5,748 nt of DNA from positions 1-5,748 of the forward strand of contig CAUFAM010000090.1 in assembly GCA_959022875.1 (NCBI GenBank). The letters are read 5' to 3'. The translations under genes and the position numbers were made by a program. Below are positions 1-4,764 of this stretch, piece by piece. The stretch comes from an uncultured Oscillospiraceae bacterium (GTDB taxonomy: Bacteria; Bacillota; Clostridia; Oscillospirales; Oscillospiraceae). The notes beneath the pieces are model-generated. The model had not been told where the DNA came from. It worked only from the letters and a program-made list of their open reading frames with translations, and did not search any database. Within the stretch, counting starts at the first letter, position 1. Every line of letters begins with the position of its first letter.

Positions 1-404
1 TGCAGAGCGGGACGGATGGTGTCGGCGGTGGAGTAGGTAGCGCCGCCCAGCAGGGCGTCGGCCTCACCCATAGCCACCAGCATGGTGCCGAAATAGTTGC
101 CCTTCTTCAGCATGGCACGGCACTCGTCGGCGGTCATCTTGCCCTTGCGCAGCTCCACCATGCGGGCCACCATGGCCTCCATGTTCTCATAGTTCTCAGG
201 GTCGATGATGATGGCGCCCCGGATGTTGAAGCCGGCTTCCTCGGCGGCGGCCAGGATCTCCTGCTCATTGCCGATGAGGATGGGGGTCAGGAAGGTACCG
301 GACAGCAGACGGGCAGAGGCCTCCAGAATACGGGGGTCGGTGCCTTCGGTAAACACAATCTTACGGGGATGAGCCTTCAAAATGTCGATGAGTTTTTTAA
401 ACAT
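1..404 (-). CDS. pta: Phosphate acetyltransferase, N-terminal part (runs off the left edge)
   Basis: Phosphate acetyltransferase interconverts acetyl-CoA plus phosphate and acetyl phosphate plus CoA in the cytoplasm, normally working with acetate kinase to make ATP and acetate. Reading leftward from the ATG at 404-402, 134 codons are open and codon 135 is cut. The protein begins MFKKLIDILKAHPRKIVFTE, a typical Pta start, with GTDPRILEA next. Residues 114-134 carry the family signature ADALLGGATYSTADTIRPAL, close to the usual ADALVSGATHSTADTVRPAL. The family is about 330 residues long, so roughly 200 lie outside the window. The start is supported by a GGAGGG ribosome binding site (complement of 414-419), about nine bases before the ATG. 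The gene diverges from the XRE regulator at 676, and whether ackA follows it cannot be seen. Identity is secure from motif matches recalled from the family. A phosphate butyryltransferase is the main alternative and fits less well. Confidence 0.95.
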   Translation of the reverse strand, partial: MFKKLIDILKAHPRKIVFTEGTDPRILEASARLLSGTFLTPILIGNEQEILAAAEEAGFNIRGAIIIDPENYENMEAMVARMVELRKGKMTADECRAMLKKGNYFGTMLVAMGEADALLGGATYSTADTIRPAL

Positions 405-424
405 AAACGAATTCCCTCCAACTC

Positions 425-449
425 AAAAAATAGGTGTTGCAGCACACCT
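425..449 (-). promoter_or_regulatory. Leader hairpin followed by a T run, upstream of pta
   Basis: Between the predicted pta promoter and its ribosome binding site lies AGGTGT-6 nt-ACACCT (432-449, perfect 6-bp arms). On the minus strand it is followed by one A and six T (430-425). This has the shape of a weak intrinsic terminator inside the leader, so it could act as an attenuator. It could equally be a protein operator, because the 18-bp inverted repeat sits just downstream of the predicted start of transcription. The stem is short, so termination efficiency would be modest. Structure is seen; function is inferred. Confidence 0.4.
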
Positions 450-462
450 CTTTACTGGTGTT

Positions 463-491
463 ATCCTAGCATTTCCCGTGTTAAAATGCAA
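463..491 (-). promoter_or_regulatory. Sigma-A-type promoter of pta with extended -10
   Basis: On the minus strand a -35 TTGCAT (491-486) is followed by a 17-base spacer and a -10 TAGGAT (468-463). TG one base before the -10 makes it an extended -10 promoter. Transcription would start near 456, giving a leader of about 50 nt before the pta ATG. Spacing and the TGn motif are good; the hexamers are imperfect (four of six matches each). Confidence 0.6.
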
Positions 492-567
492 GGGAATAAC
501 CATGGTTTTCTTTGCCGGATTGATGAATTTTTTCCCACTGCCCACAAAATTATTTTTAATTTTTCTC

Positions 568-597
568 TTTACGGGGCGTATTGCTTTCAGTTATACT
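568..597 (+). promoter_or_regulatory. Promoter of the XRE regulator gene
   Basis: TTTACG (568-573) and TATACT (592-597) are separated by 18 bases and match the sigma-A consensus at four and five of six positions. They lie in an AT-rich stretch that stands out against the GC-rich coding DNA. The start of transcription would fall near 604, leaving a leader of about 70 nt that contains a strong hairpin. Confidence 0.55.
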
Positions 598-610
598 ATA
601 CAAAGTGTAT
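598..610 (+). promoter_or_regulatory. Probable operator overlapping the XRE gene transcription start
   Basis: ATACA-AAG-TGTAT is a perfect 5-bp inverted repeat with a 3-base centre, directly abutting the -10 hexamer and covering the predicted start site. Symmetric sites of this size in this position are common targets of dimeric XRE-family repressors, so binding by the product of the gene at 676 is a reasonable inference (negative autoregulation). I saw no second copy of the site near the pta promoter. Arms this short can arise by chance in AT-rich DNA. Confidence 0.4.
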
Positions 611-622
611 TTCAGTGTCCCC

Positions 623-651
623 CGCCGCAGGCGCTCTTAGCCCCTGCGGCG
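623..651 (+). promoter_or_regulatory. Strong GC hairpin in the leader of the XRE gene
   Basis: CGCCGCAGG (623-631) pairs perfectly with CCTGCGGCG (643-651). After one C-C mismatch the stem continues with GCT/AGC, so the whole forms a 12-bp interrupted stem. No T run follows on either strand, so it is not an intrinsic terminator. It ends 12 bases before the GAGGTGAG ribosome binding site at 663-670, close enough to affect mRNA stability or ribosome access. Confidence 0.5.
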
Positions 652-675
652 CAGAAATCGTTGAGGTGAGAAAGT

Positions 676-1371
676 TTGAACGCAGAATTTCCCCGTACCC
701 TCTCCCTGCTGCGGCAGGAAAAGGGGGTAAGCCAGCGCGCCGCCGCCGGCGCCCTTGGCATCTCCCAGGCACTGCTCAGCCATTACGAAAACGGTATCCG
801 CGAGCCCGGCCTATCCTTCGTGGTCAAGGCCTGCGATTATTATGGTGTCTCCGCCGACTTTTTATTGGGCCGTACCCTCAGCCGGGATGGCACCACCATT
901 GCCGCCGAGGAGCTCTATGACCTCAGCGACGAGAAGGGCAACTCCCTGAAGGGAAGCGTGCTGGCCATGCTCAGCAAGAAGCTGCTGGTAAACTCCATCG
1001 GGGCACTCTTCGACCTGCTGTCCAAAACCGGCAACCGGGAGGCCATCCAGGCCAGCGCCAACTACCTGTCCACCGGGGTCTATCAGATCTACCGCCGCCT
1101 CTATCAGGCCAGCCCCAGCTATAACCCCGATTTTTTCTCCGTCTCCCCCCGTCATTTTGAGGCCGGTGTGGCCGATGCGGATATGAAGTGCGACCTGGCC
1201 GAGCTGGAGGACGCCCTGGCGGCCCAGGCCAAGGAAAAGATCCCTCTGCCCGAGATGGATCACGAGGCCCTCTCCCAGAATTACCCGGTGCTCTACCAGT
1301 CCCTCTATCAGCTCATTCACACCGCCGGGGAGCGCATTAACGGCCTGATGGCCGCACGGCGCAGCAAATAA
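676..1371 (+). CDS. XRE-family helix-turn-helix transcriptional regulator
   Basis: This is a 231-residue cytoplasmic DNA-binding protein. Residues about 7-66 form an HTH_3/XRE domain: RTLSLLRQEKGVSQRAAAG gives the first helices, GISQALLSHYENGIREPG holds the recognition helix (about 30-37), and the domain closes with YYGVSADFLLGR, the usual end of Cro/CI-like domains in Firmicutes. Residues 70-231 are mostly alpha-helical in character with no motif I recognise; they may serve dimerisation or sensing. The start is TTG at 676, chosen because GAGGTGAG (663-670) lies five bases before it, a stop (667-669) precedes it in frame, and starting later would remove part of the HTH. A promoter, a likely operator and a leader hairpin lie upstream, and it diverges from pta. 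The target genes are unknown; control of itself is more likely than control of pta. Class confidence is high and the specific role unknown. Confidence 0.9.
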   Translation: MNAEFPRTLSLLRQEKGVSQRAAAGALGISQALLSHYENGIREPGLSFVVKACDYYGVSADFLLGRTLSRDGTTIAAEELYDLSDEKGNSLKGSVLAMLSKKLLVNSIGALFDLLSKTGNREAIQASANYLSTGVYQIYRRLYQASPSYNPDFFSVSPRHFEAGVADADMKCDLAELEDALAAQAKEKIPLPEMDHEALSQNYPVLYQSLYQLIHTAGERINGLMAARRSK

Positions 1372-1385
1372 CGTCTACCCTTTCT

Positions 1386-1420
1386 AATCAAACCCACATC
1401 CAGGGTTTGATTTGTCTTGA
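1386..1420 (+). terminator. Intrinsic terminator after the XRE gene
   Basis: AATCAAACCC (1386-1395) pairs perfectly with GGGTTTGATT (1403-1412) around a 7-base loop and is followed by the T-rich tail TTGTCTT. It lies 15 bases after the stop of the regulator gene and ends shortly before the lepA ribosome binding site. The stem is AT-rich and the T tract interrupted, so some read-through into lepA is plausible. No clear lepA promoter is visible in the 73-base gap. Confidence 0.6.
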
Positions 1421-1444
1421 TTCCGTTTCGGAGGTATTGAACCT

Positions 1445-3253
1445 ATGACCGACCAATCCAAAATTCGTAATTTTTCCATCATTGCCCATATTGACCACGG
1501 CAAGTCCACCTTGTCTGACCGGCTCATTGAGCTGTGCCACGCAGTGGAGCAGCGTCAGATGGAGTCCCAGCTGTTGGACAACATGGACCTGGAACGCGAG
1601 CGCGGCATCACCATCAAGGCTCGGGCCGTGCGCCTGGACTACCAGGCCCAGGACGGGGAGGTTTACCATCTCAACCTCATCGACACCCCGGGCCACGTGG
1701 ACTTCAACTATGAGGTCTCCCGGTCGCTGGCCGCCTGTGAGGGCGCAGTGCTCATTGTAGATGCCTCCCAGGGCATCGAGGCCCAGACTCTGGCCAACAC
1801 CTACCTGGCCATGGAGCACGACCTGGAGATCCTGCCCGTCATCAACAAGATCGACCTGCCCGCCGCCGACCCTCAGCGGGTCAAGGAGGAGGTGGAGAAC
1901 ATCCTCGCCCTCCCCGCCCAGGACGCCCCGGAAATCTCTGCCAAGCAGGGCATCAACATCCCCGCCGTGCTGGAGGACATTGTTCACAATATTCCCGCCC
2001 CCACCGGTGACCCCGACGCCCCCCTGAAGGCTCTGGTGTTTGACAGCCAGTACGACCCCTATGTGGGCGTCATCGTCTACTTCCGCATTATGGAAGGCAC
2101 CCTGAAGAAGGGGATGAGCGTAAAAATGATGGCCTCCGGAGCCAGCTATCAGGTGCTGGACTGCGGCTATCTCAAGCCCCTGGGCATGGAGTCCTGCGGA
2201 GAGCTGACCGCCGGTGAGGTGGGCTGGTTCACCGCCTCCATCAAGAATGTAAAGGACACCCGGGTGGGAGACACCATCACCGGAGTGGAGCGCTCCGCCC
2301 AGGAAGCCCTGCCCGGCTACCGCCCCGCCCAGCCCATGGTCTACTGCGGCATCTACACCGAGGACGGCTCCAAGTATCCCGACCTGCGGGACGCTCTGGA
2401 GAAACTCCAGCTTAACGACGCCTCTCTCTCCTTCGAGCCAGAGTCCTCCGTAGCTCTGGGCTTTGGCTTCCGCTGCGGCTTCCTTGGCCTGCTCCACATG
2501 GAGATTATCCAGGAGCGTCTGGAGCGTGAGTTTGATCTGGACCTGGTCACCACATTACCCTCCGTAATATATGAGGTCACAAAAACAGACGGTACTGTGG
2601 TTCGGGTAGATAACCCCCACAATTACCCCGATCCCGGCTCCATTGCCGAGGCCCGGGAGCCCTATGCCAAAGTGTCCATCATCTCTCCCCCGGACTATGT
2701 GGGCAACATCATGCCCATGTGCCAGGAGCGCCGGGGCATCTTTAAGGACATGCAATATCTGGACACCAACCTGGTGGAGCTGCACTACTCCATGCCCATC
2801 GGTGAGATCATTTACGACTTTTTCGACGCCCTGAAGGCCCGCACCAAGGGCTATGCCTCCCTGGACTACGAGCTGGAGGGCTATGAGAAGAGCGACCTGG
2901 TGAAGGTGGATCTGCTGCTCAACGGCGACCAAGTGGACGCTTTGAGCTTCATCGTCCACCGGGAGAAGGCCTATCCCCGTGCCCGGCGGATCTGTGAAAA
3001 GCTGAAGGAGAACATCCCCCGCCAGCTCTTCGAAGTGCCCGTCCAGGCGGCCATCGGCGGCAAGATCATTGCCCGTGAGACGGTGAAGGCCATGCGCAAG
3101 GACGTACTGGCCAAGTGCTACGGCGGTGATATTACCCGAAAGAAGAAGCTGCTGGAGAAGCAAAAGGAAGGCAAGAAGAAAATGCGTACTCTGGGCACTG
3201 TCCAGCTGCCTACTGAAGCTTTTATGGCTGTTCTTAAGCTGGATGAGGAATAA
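1445..3253 (+). CDS. lepA: Elongation factor 4 (LepA), ribosome-associated GTPase
   Basis: LepA/EF4 is a translational GTPase that binds the ribosome, promotes back-translocation in vitro and is linked to ribosome function or assembly under stress. The 602 residues match the family length (about 600). G1 is AHIDHGKST at 14-22, the switch I region is RERGITIKA at 51-59, G3 is DTPGHVDF at 80-87 and G4 is NKID at 134-137. Beta-barrel and EF-G-like domains follow without the domain IV typical of EF-G. The LepA-specific C-terminal domain ends in RKKKLLEKQKEGKKKMRTLG and PTEAFMAVLKLDEE. The ATG at 1445 has GGAGGT (1430-1435) nine bases upstream. The gene is intact, but its last 28 codons (stop included) are repeated 241 bp downstream with only synonymous changes. 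The 3' end may therefore have been supplied by an inserted element. Its own terminator seems to lie beyond that insertion, at 3503-3530. Confidence 0.98.
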   Translation: MTDQSKIRNFSIIAHIDHGKSTLSDRLIELCHAVEQRQMESQLLDNMDLERERGITIKARAVRLDYQAQDGEVYHLNLIDTPGHVDFNYEVSRSLAACEGAVLIVDASQGIEAQTLANTYLAMEHDLEILPVINKIDLPAADPQRVKEEVENILALPAQDAPEISAKQGINIPAVLEDIVHNIPAPTGDPDAPLKALVFDSQYDPYVGVIVYFRIMEGTLKKGMSVKMMASGASYQVLDCGYLKPLGMESCGELTAGEVGWFTASIKNVKDTRVGDTITGVERSAQEALPGYRPAQPMVYCGIYTEDGSKYPDLRDALEKLQLNDASLSFEPESSVALGFGFRCGFLGLLHMEIIQERLEREFDLDLVTTLPSVIYEVTKTDGTVVRVDNPHNYPDPGSIAEAREPYAKVSIISPPDYVGNIMPMCQERRGIFKDMQYLDTNLVELHYSMPIGEIIYDFFDALKARTKGYASLDYELEGYEKSDLVKVDLLLNGDQVDALSFIVHREKAYPRARRICEKLKENIPRQLFEVPVQAAIGGKIIARETVKAMRKDVLAKCYGGDITRKKKLLEKQKEGKKKMRTLGTVQLPTEAFMAVLKLDEE

Positions 3254-3276
3254 GAACATTTTCTTCTGCCTTCCTT
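3164..3276 (+). repeat. Long inverted repeat spanning the lepA stop codon
   Basis: Positions 3164-3184 inside lepA are the reverse complement of 3257-3276 immediately after the stop, 20 of 21 positions with a single one-base gap. The enclosed 72 bases hold the last codons of lepA. In mRNA this could fold as a roughly 20-bp stem that sequesters the end of the reading frame. The arms are purine-rich and pyrimidine-rich respectively, which raises the chance background. A 20-base match is still unusual, and the same arm also matches the distal lepA copy at 3411-3425 (14 of 15). Confidence 0.75.
3169..3253 (+). repeat. Direct repeat, proximal copy: current 3' end of lepA (attL-like)
   Basis: This segment, one base plus the last 28 codons including TAA, recurs at 3410-3494. 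The first 42 bases (3169-3210) are identical to 3410-3451; the remaining 43 differ at seven positions, all synonymous. Six of the seven are third codon positions and one is a first-position CTG/TTG leucine change. Here the variable codons are CCT, GCT, GTT, CTT, AAG, CTG and GAT, poorer in GC at third positions than the rest of lepA. That suggests this copy, rather than the distal one, is the acquired end. Confidence 0.9.
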
Positions 3277-3410
3277 GGGGCCCCGCACAGCGGGGCGGCG
3301 CTTGCGCCGTAAATTCGGAGCGCAGCGGAGAATTTGCGCAGGGCGGGATTCATTTCCGCCCGAGCATTGAAAAAATAGGGAACCCACACGGACCCGTCCG
3401 TGTGGGAGTA
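3254..3410 (+). mobile_element. Palindrome-rich non-coding insert between the two lepA tails (remnant or cassette)
   Basis: These 157 bases separate the first lepA stop codon from the second lepA tail. There is no credible gene and no recombinase. The interior holds four closely spaced inverted repeats: GCCCCGC/GCGGGGC (3280-3296), CGGCGC/GCGCCG (3296-3309), AAATTC/GAATTT (3311-3335) and GGGCGG/CCGCCC (3341-3361). A perfect 11-bp pair follows at 3383-3406, only three bases before the 42-bp core. None is followed by a T run, so none is an obvious terminator. The duplicated gene end on both flanks suggests the remains of an element integrated at the 3' end of lepA, comparable in logic to cis-mobilisable elements that keep att sites but lack an integrase. 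Alternatives are a palindromic dispersed repeat that carried a lepA end with it, or an illegitimate recombination scar. The duplication and hairpins are seen; the mobile origin is inferred. Confidence 0.5.
3383..3406 (+). repeat. Perfect 11-bp palindrome next to the distal lepA copy
   Basis: CCCACACGGAC (3383-3393) and GTCCGTGTGGG (3396-3406) are perfect reverse complements with only CC between them. The palindrome ends three bases before the 42-bp identical core at 3410. Such near-continuous dyads are typical of recombinase or nicking-protein sites and of the tips of dispersed repeats. No T tract follows, so it is unlikely to be a terminator. Confidence 0.8.
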
Positions 3411-3494
3411 GGCAAGAAGAAAATGCGTACTCTGGGCACTGTCCAGCTGCCCACTGAAGCTTTTATGGCAGTCCTGAAATTGGACGAGGAATAA
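3410..3494 (+). pseudogene. Second copy of the lepA 3' end (displaced gene end, attR-like)
   Basis: This non-functional fragment repeats the last 27 codons plus TAA of lepA and would encode exactly the same peptide, GKKKMRTLGTVQ followed by LPTEAFMAVLKLDEE. It has no ribosome binding site of its own and lies in a different frame from lepA, 241 bp downstream of the first copy. The seven variable codons read CCC, GCA, GTC, CTG, AAA, TTG and GAC. It is followed eight bases later by a good terminator, so this copy is most simply the original end of the gene, still attached to the original terminator. Preservation of the peptide with no non-synonymous change argues for recent displacement. Confidence 0.85.
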
Positions 3495-3502
3495 CGATAA
3501 TT

Positions 3503-3530
3503 GGGCGGCCTAAAGTGGGCCGCCCTTTTT
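3503..3530 (+). terminator. Intrinsic terminator, probably the original lepA terminator
   Basis: GGGCGGCC (3503-3510) pairs perfectly with GGCCGCCC (3518-3525) around a 7-base loop, followed by five T. It stands eight bases after the stop of the second lepA tail, the position expected for the ancestral lepA terminator. As no other T-tailed hairpin follows the intact lepA, its transcript probably runs through the insert to here. Confidence 0.85.
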
Positions 3531-3533
3531 GAC

Positions 3534-3562
3534 TCATATTCCCTCCCCCTCTCCCATAGGAT
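3534..3562 (+). promoter_or_regulatory. Sigma-E-like sporulation promoter of spoIID
   Basis: TCATATT (3534-3540), 14 bases, then CATAGGAT (3555-3562). The Bacillus subtilis sigma-E consensus is about KMATATT-N14/15-CATACAHT. The -35 element is a full match and the -10 matches at six of eight positions. SpoIID is a classical sigma-E (mother-cell) target, so position and sequence agree. Transcription would start near 3569, just before the ribosome binding site, giving a very short leader. Confidence 0.6.
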
Positions 3563-3585
3563 ATAGGACAAGGAGGGGATCATCC

Positions 3586-4647
3586 ATGGCAAACCGCGCA
3601 CAGCAAACATCAGGACTCTTCGGCCCGGGCCTGCGGCCGGTGGTAACCGCCGCCCTGCTGCTGGCCGGAATCCTGTTCTTTCTCCCTCTGCTGACGCTGG
3701 GGAGCAATCCCCTCTATCAGCAAGAGACAGCAGAAGGGGACACACCGGCCGGGGAAGCCACCCTTCCCATTGACCGGGCCATCACCACCGCCTCCGCCCG
3801 GGACAAGGGACGGGCGGTACGCCTCAAGCTGGACGACGGACAGGTGGTGGAACTGACCATGGCGGAATACCTGTGGGGGGTGGTGGCCGCGGAGATGCCT
3901 GCCTCCTTTGAGCAGGAGGCCCTGACGGCCCAGGCCTGCGCCGCCCGCACCTATACGGTCACCCGGCAGAACAACCCCTCTGACAAACACCCCGACGCGG
4001 ACATCTGCGGCGACAGTACCTGCTGCCAGGCCTACATCGACCGCGCGGACGCGGAGGCCCGGTGGGGCCTCAATGCCCAGGAATATTCCGAAAAAATCGA
4101 GCGGGCCGTGACGGAAACCGATGGCCTGGGTATTCTCTACAACGGCCAGCCCATCCAGGCTCTGTTTTTCTCCTCCGCGGCGGGGAAAACTGTGGACGCG
4201 GTGGAGGTATGGGGCAACTCGGTGGACTACTTAAAAAGCGTAGACAGCCCGGAGGGGGATGAGGTGCCCAACTACCACACCCAGGCCGTCTTTTCCGCTG
4301 AGGAGGTGAAGTCTCTCACCCTGGCCTCCTACCCCGGGGCTGACCTGACCGGCGAGCCCTCCGGATGGTTTGGCCAGGCCAGCCGAAACGACGGCGGCGG
4401 GGTCATCTCCATCCCTTTGGGCGGCGTGACCCTGACTGGAAGCCAGGTGCGTTCCCTGTTTTCCCTGCGCTCGGCCACCTTCACGGTGTCCTACACAGAC
4501 GGGAATTTCACCTTTGACGTTACCGGCTACGGCCACGGGGTGGGCATGAGCCAGTACGGCGCCAACGCCATGGCCAAGGAGGGCAGCACCTTCCGGGACA
4601 TTCTCACCTGGTATTATACCGGAGCCCAGGTGGATACGCTGTGGTAA
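3586..4647 (+). CDS. spoIID: Stage II sporulation protein D, SpoIID/LytB peptidoglycan lytic transglycosylase
   Basis: SpoIID is a mother-cell membrane enzyme that cleaves glycan strands with SpoIIP and SpoIIM during forespore engulfment. The 353-residue product starts at the ATG of 3586, chosen because AGGAGGGG (3571-3578) lies seven bases upstream and a sigma-E-like promoter precedes it. A hydrophobic segment at about 18-38 anchors the protein, with the rest outside the membrane. The SpoIID domain begins near residue 75. YLWGVVAAEMPASF (95-108) contains Glu103, the counterpart of the catalytic glutamate (Glu88 in B. subtilis). AQACAARTY (115-123) is the conserved following helix. H135, C141 and C147 have the same spacing as the zinc ligands I recall from Clostridioides difficile SpoIID (His134, Cys140, Cys146). 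GYGHGVGMSQYGA (314-326) is the characteristic C-terminal motif. It forms a single-gene unit with its own terminator. The organism is therefore probably a spore former. Confidence 0.95.
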   Translation: MANRAQQTSGLFGPGLRPVVTAALLLAGILFFLPLLTLGSNPLYQQETAEGDTPAGEATLPIDRAITTASARDKGRAVRLKLDDGQVVELTMAEYLWGVVAAEMPASFEQEALTAQACAARTYTVTRQNNPSDKHPDADICGDSTCCQAYIDRADAEARWGLNAQEYSEKIERAVTETDGLGILYNGQPIQALFFSSAAGKTVDAVEVWGNSVDYLKSVDSPEGDEVPNYHTQAVFSAEEVKSLTLASYPGADLTGEPSGWFGQASRNDGGGVISIPLGGVTLTGSQVRSLFSLRSATFTVSYTDGNFTFDVTGYGHGVGMSQYGANAMAKEGSTFRDILTWYYTGAQVDTLW

Positions 4648-4652
4648 TATGT

Positions 4653-4716
4653 TTCCCCAGGGGTCTTTCTTCCATTGGAAGAAGGCCCCTTTTTGCACAA
4701 AAACCTCCCTGGGGAA
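4653..4716 (+). repeat. 10-bp inverted repeat bracketing the spoIID terminator
   Basis: TTCCCCAGGG (4653-4662) and CCCTGGGGAA (4707-4716) are perfect reverse complements 44 bases apart, enclosing the terminator. The left arm overlaps the first terminator bases, so the two folds compete. The motif is GC-rich and partly self-complementary. No function can be assigned; it may be chance. Confidence 0.4.
4660..4694 (+). terminator. Intrinsic terminator after spoIID
   Basis: GGGG (4660-4663), then a purine/pyrimidine stem TCTTTCTTCC against GGAAGAAGG with one bulged T, closing with CCCC (4686-4689), and a T run (4690-4694). The stem has about 13 pairs with an ATT loop and lies 12 bases after the spoIID stop codon. 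This is the clearest terminator in the window. Confidence 0.9.
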
Positions 4717-4729
4717 CGATGAATAATTC

Positions 4730-4758
4730 TTGACATCAAAGCTGGTTGCCTTTACAAT
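4730..4758 (+). promoter_or_regulatory. Near-consensus sigma-A promoter of rny
   Basis: TTGACA (4730-4735) is a perfect -35, followed by the optimal 17-base spacer and TACAAT (4753-4758), five of six matches to the -10. Transcription would begin near 4765. This is the best vegetative promoter in the window and fits a constitutively needed ribonuclease. Confidence 0.85.
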
Positions 4759-4764
4759 ATAAGC

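Noticed and set aside
369..920. Open frame of 183 codons and a 95-codon frame (382-669) across the pta-regulator intergenic region
   Set aside because: They overlap the start of pta on the other strand and the HTH gene in another frame, have biased low-complexity translations, and cross the promoters and hairpins described above.
1372..1444. A dedicated lepA promoter in the gap after the XRE gene
   Set aside because: TCTAAT at 1383-1388 resembles a -10, but no -35 exists at proper spacing (CGCAGC there), and it lies at the edge of the terminator stem. Read-through or a promoter inside the upstream gene remains possible.
1388..2497. Long minus-strand open frames opposite lepA (also 2555-3259)
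   Set aside because: They are antisense shadows of a complete lepA with all GTPase motifs; the high-GC codon pattern creates stop-free antisense frames. Their translations are Gly/Leu/Val/His-rich with no family resemblance.
3254..3410. CRISPR array or tRNA/rRNA gene within the palindromic insert
   Set aside because: The repeats are inverted and all different, with no regular spacing or repeated unit. No cloverleaf with anticodon arm or CCA end could be drawn.
3126..3494. A 122-codon plus-strand frame ending in the second lepA tail
   Set aside because: It starts out of frame inside lepA, crosses the hairpin insert and only by frame coincidence joins the tail. No ribosome binding site, and the middle is non-coding in character. 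The tail is better described as a displaced gene end.
3350..3745. Minus-strand frame across the insert and the start of spoIID
   Set aside because: It runs antisense to the lepA tail, the terminator, the sigma-E-like promoter and the SpoIID membrane segment, with no supporting start signals or recognisable domain.
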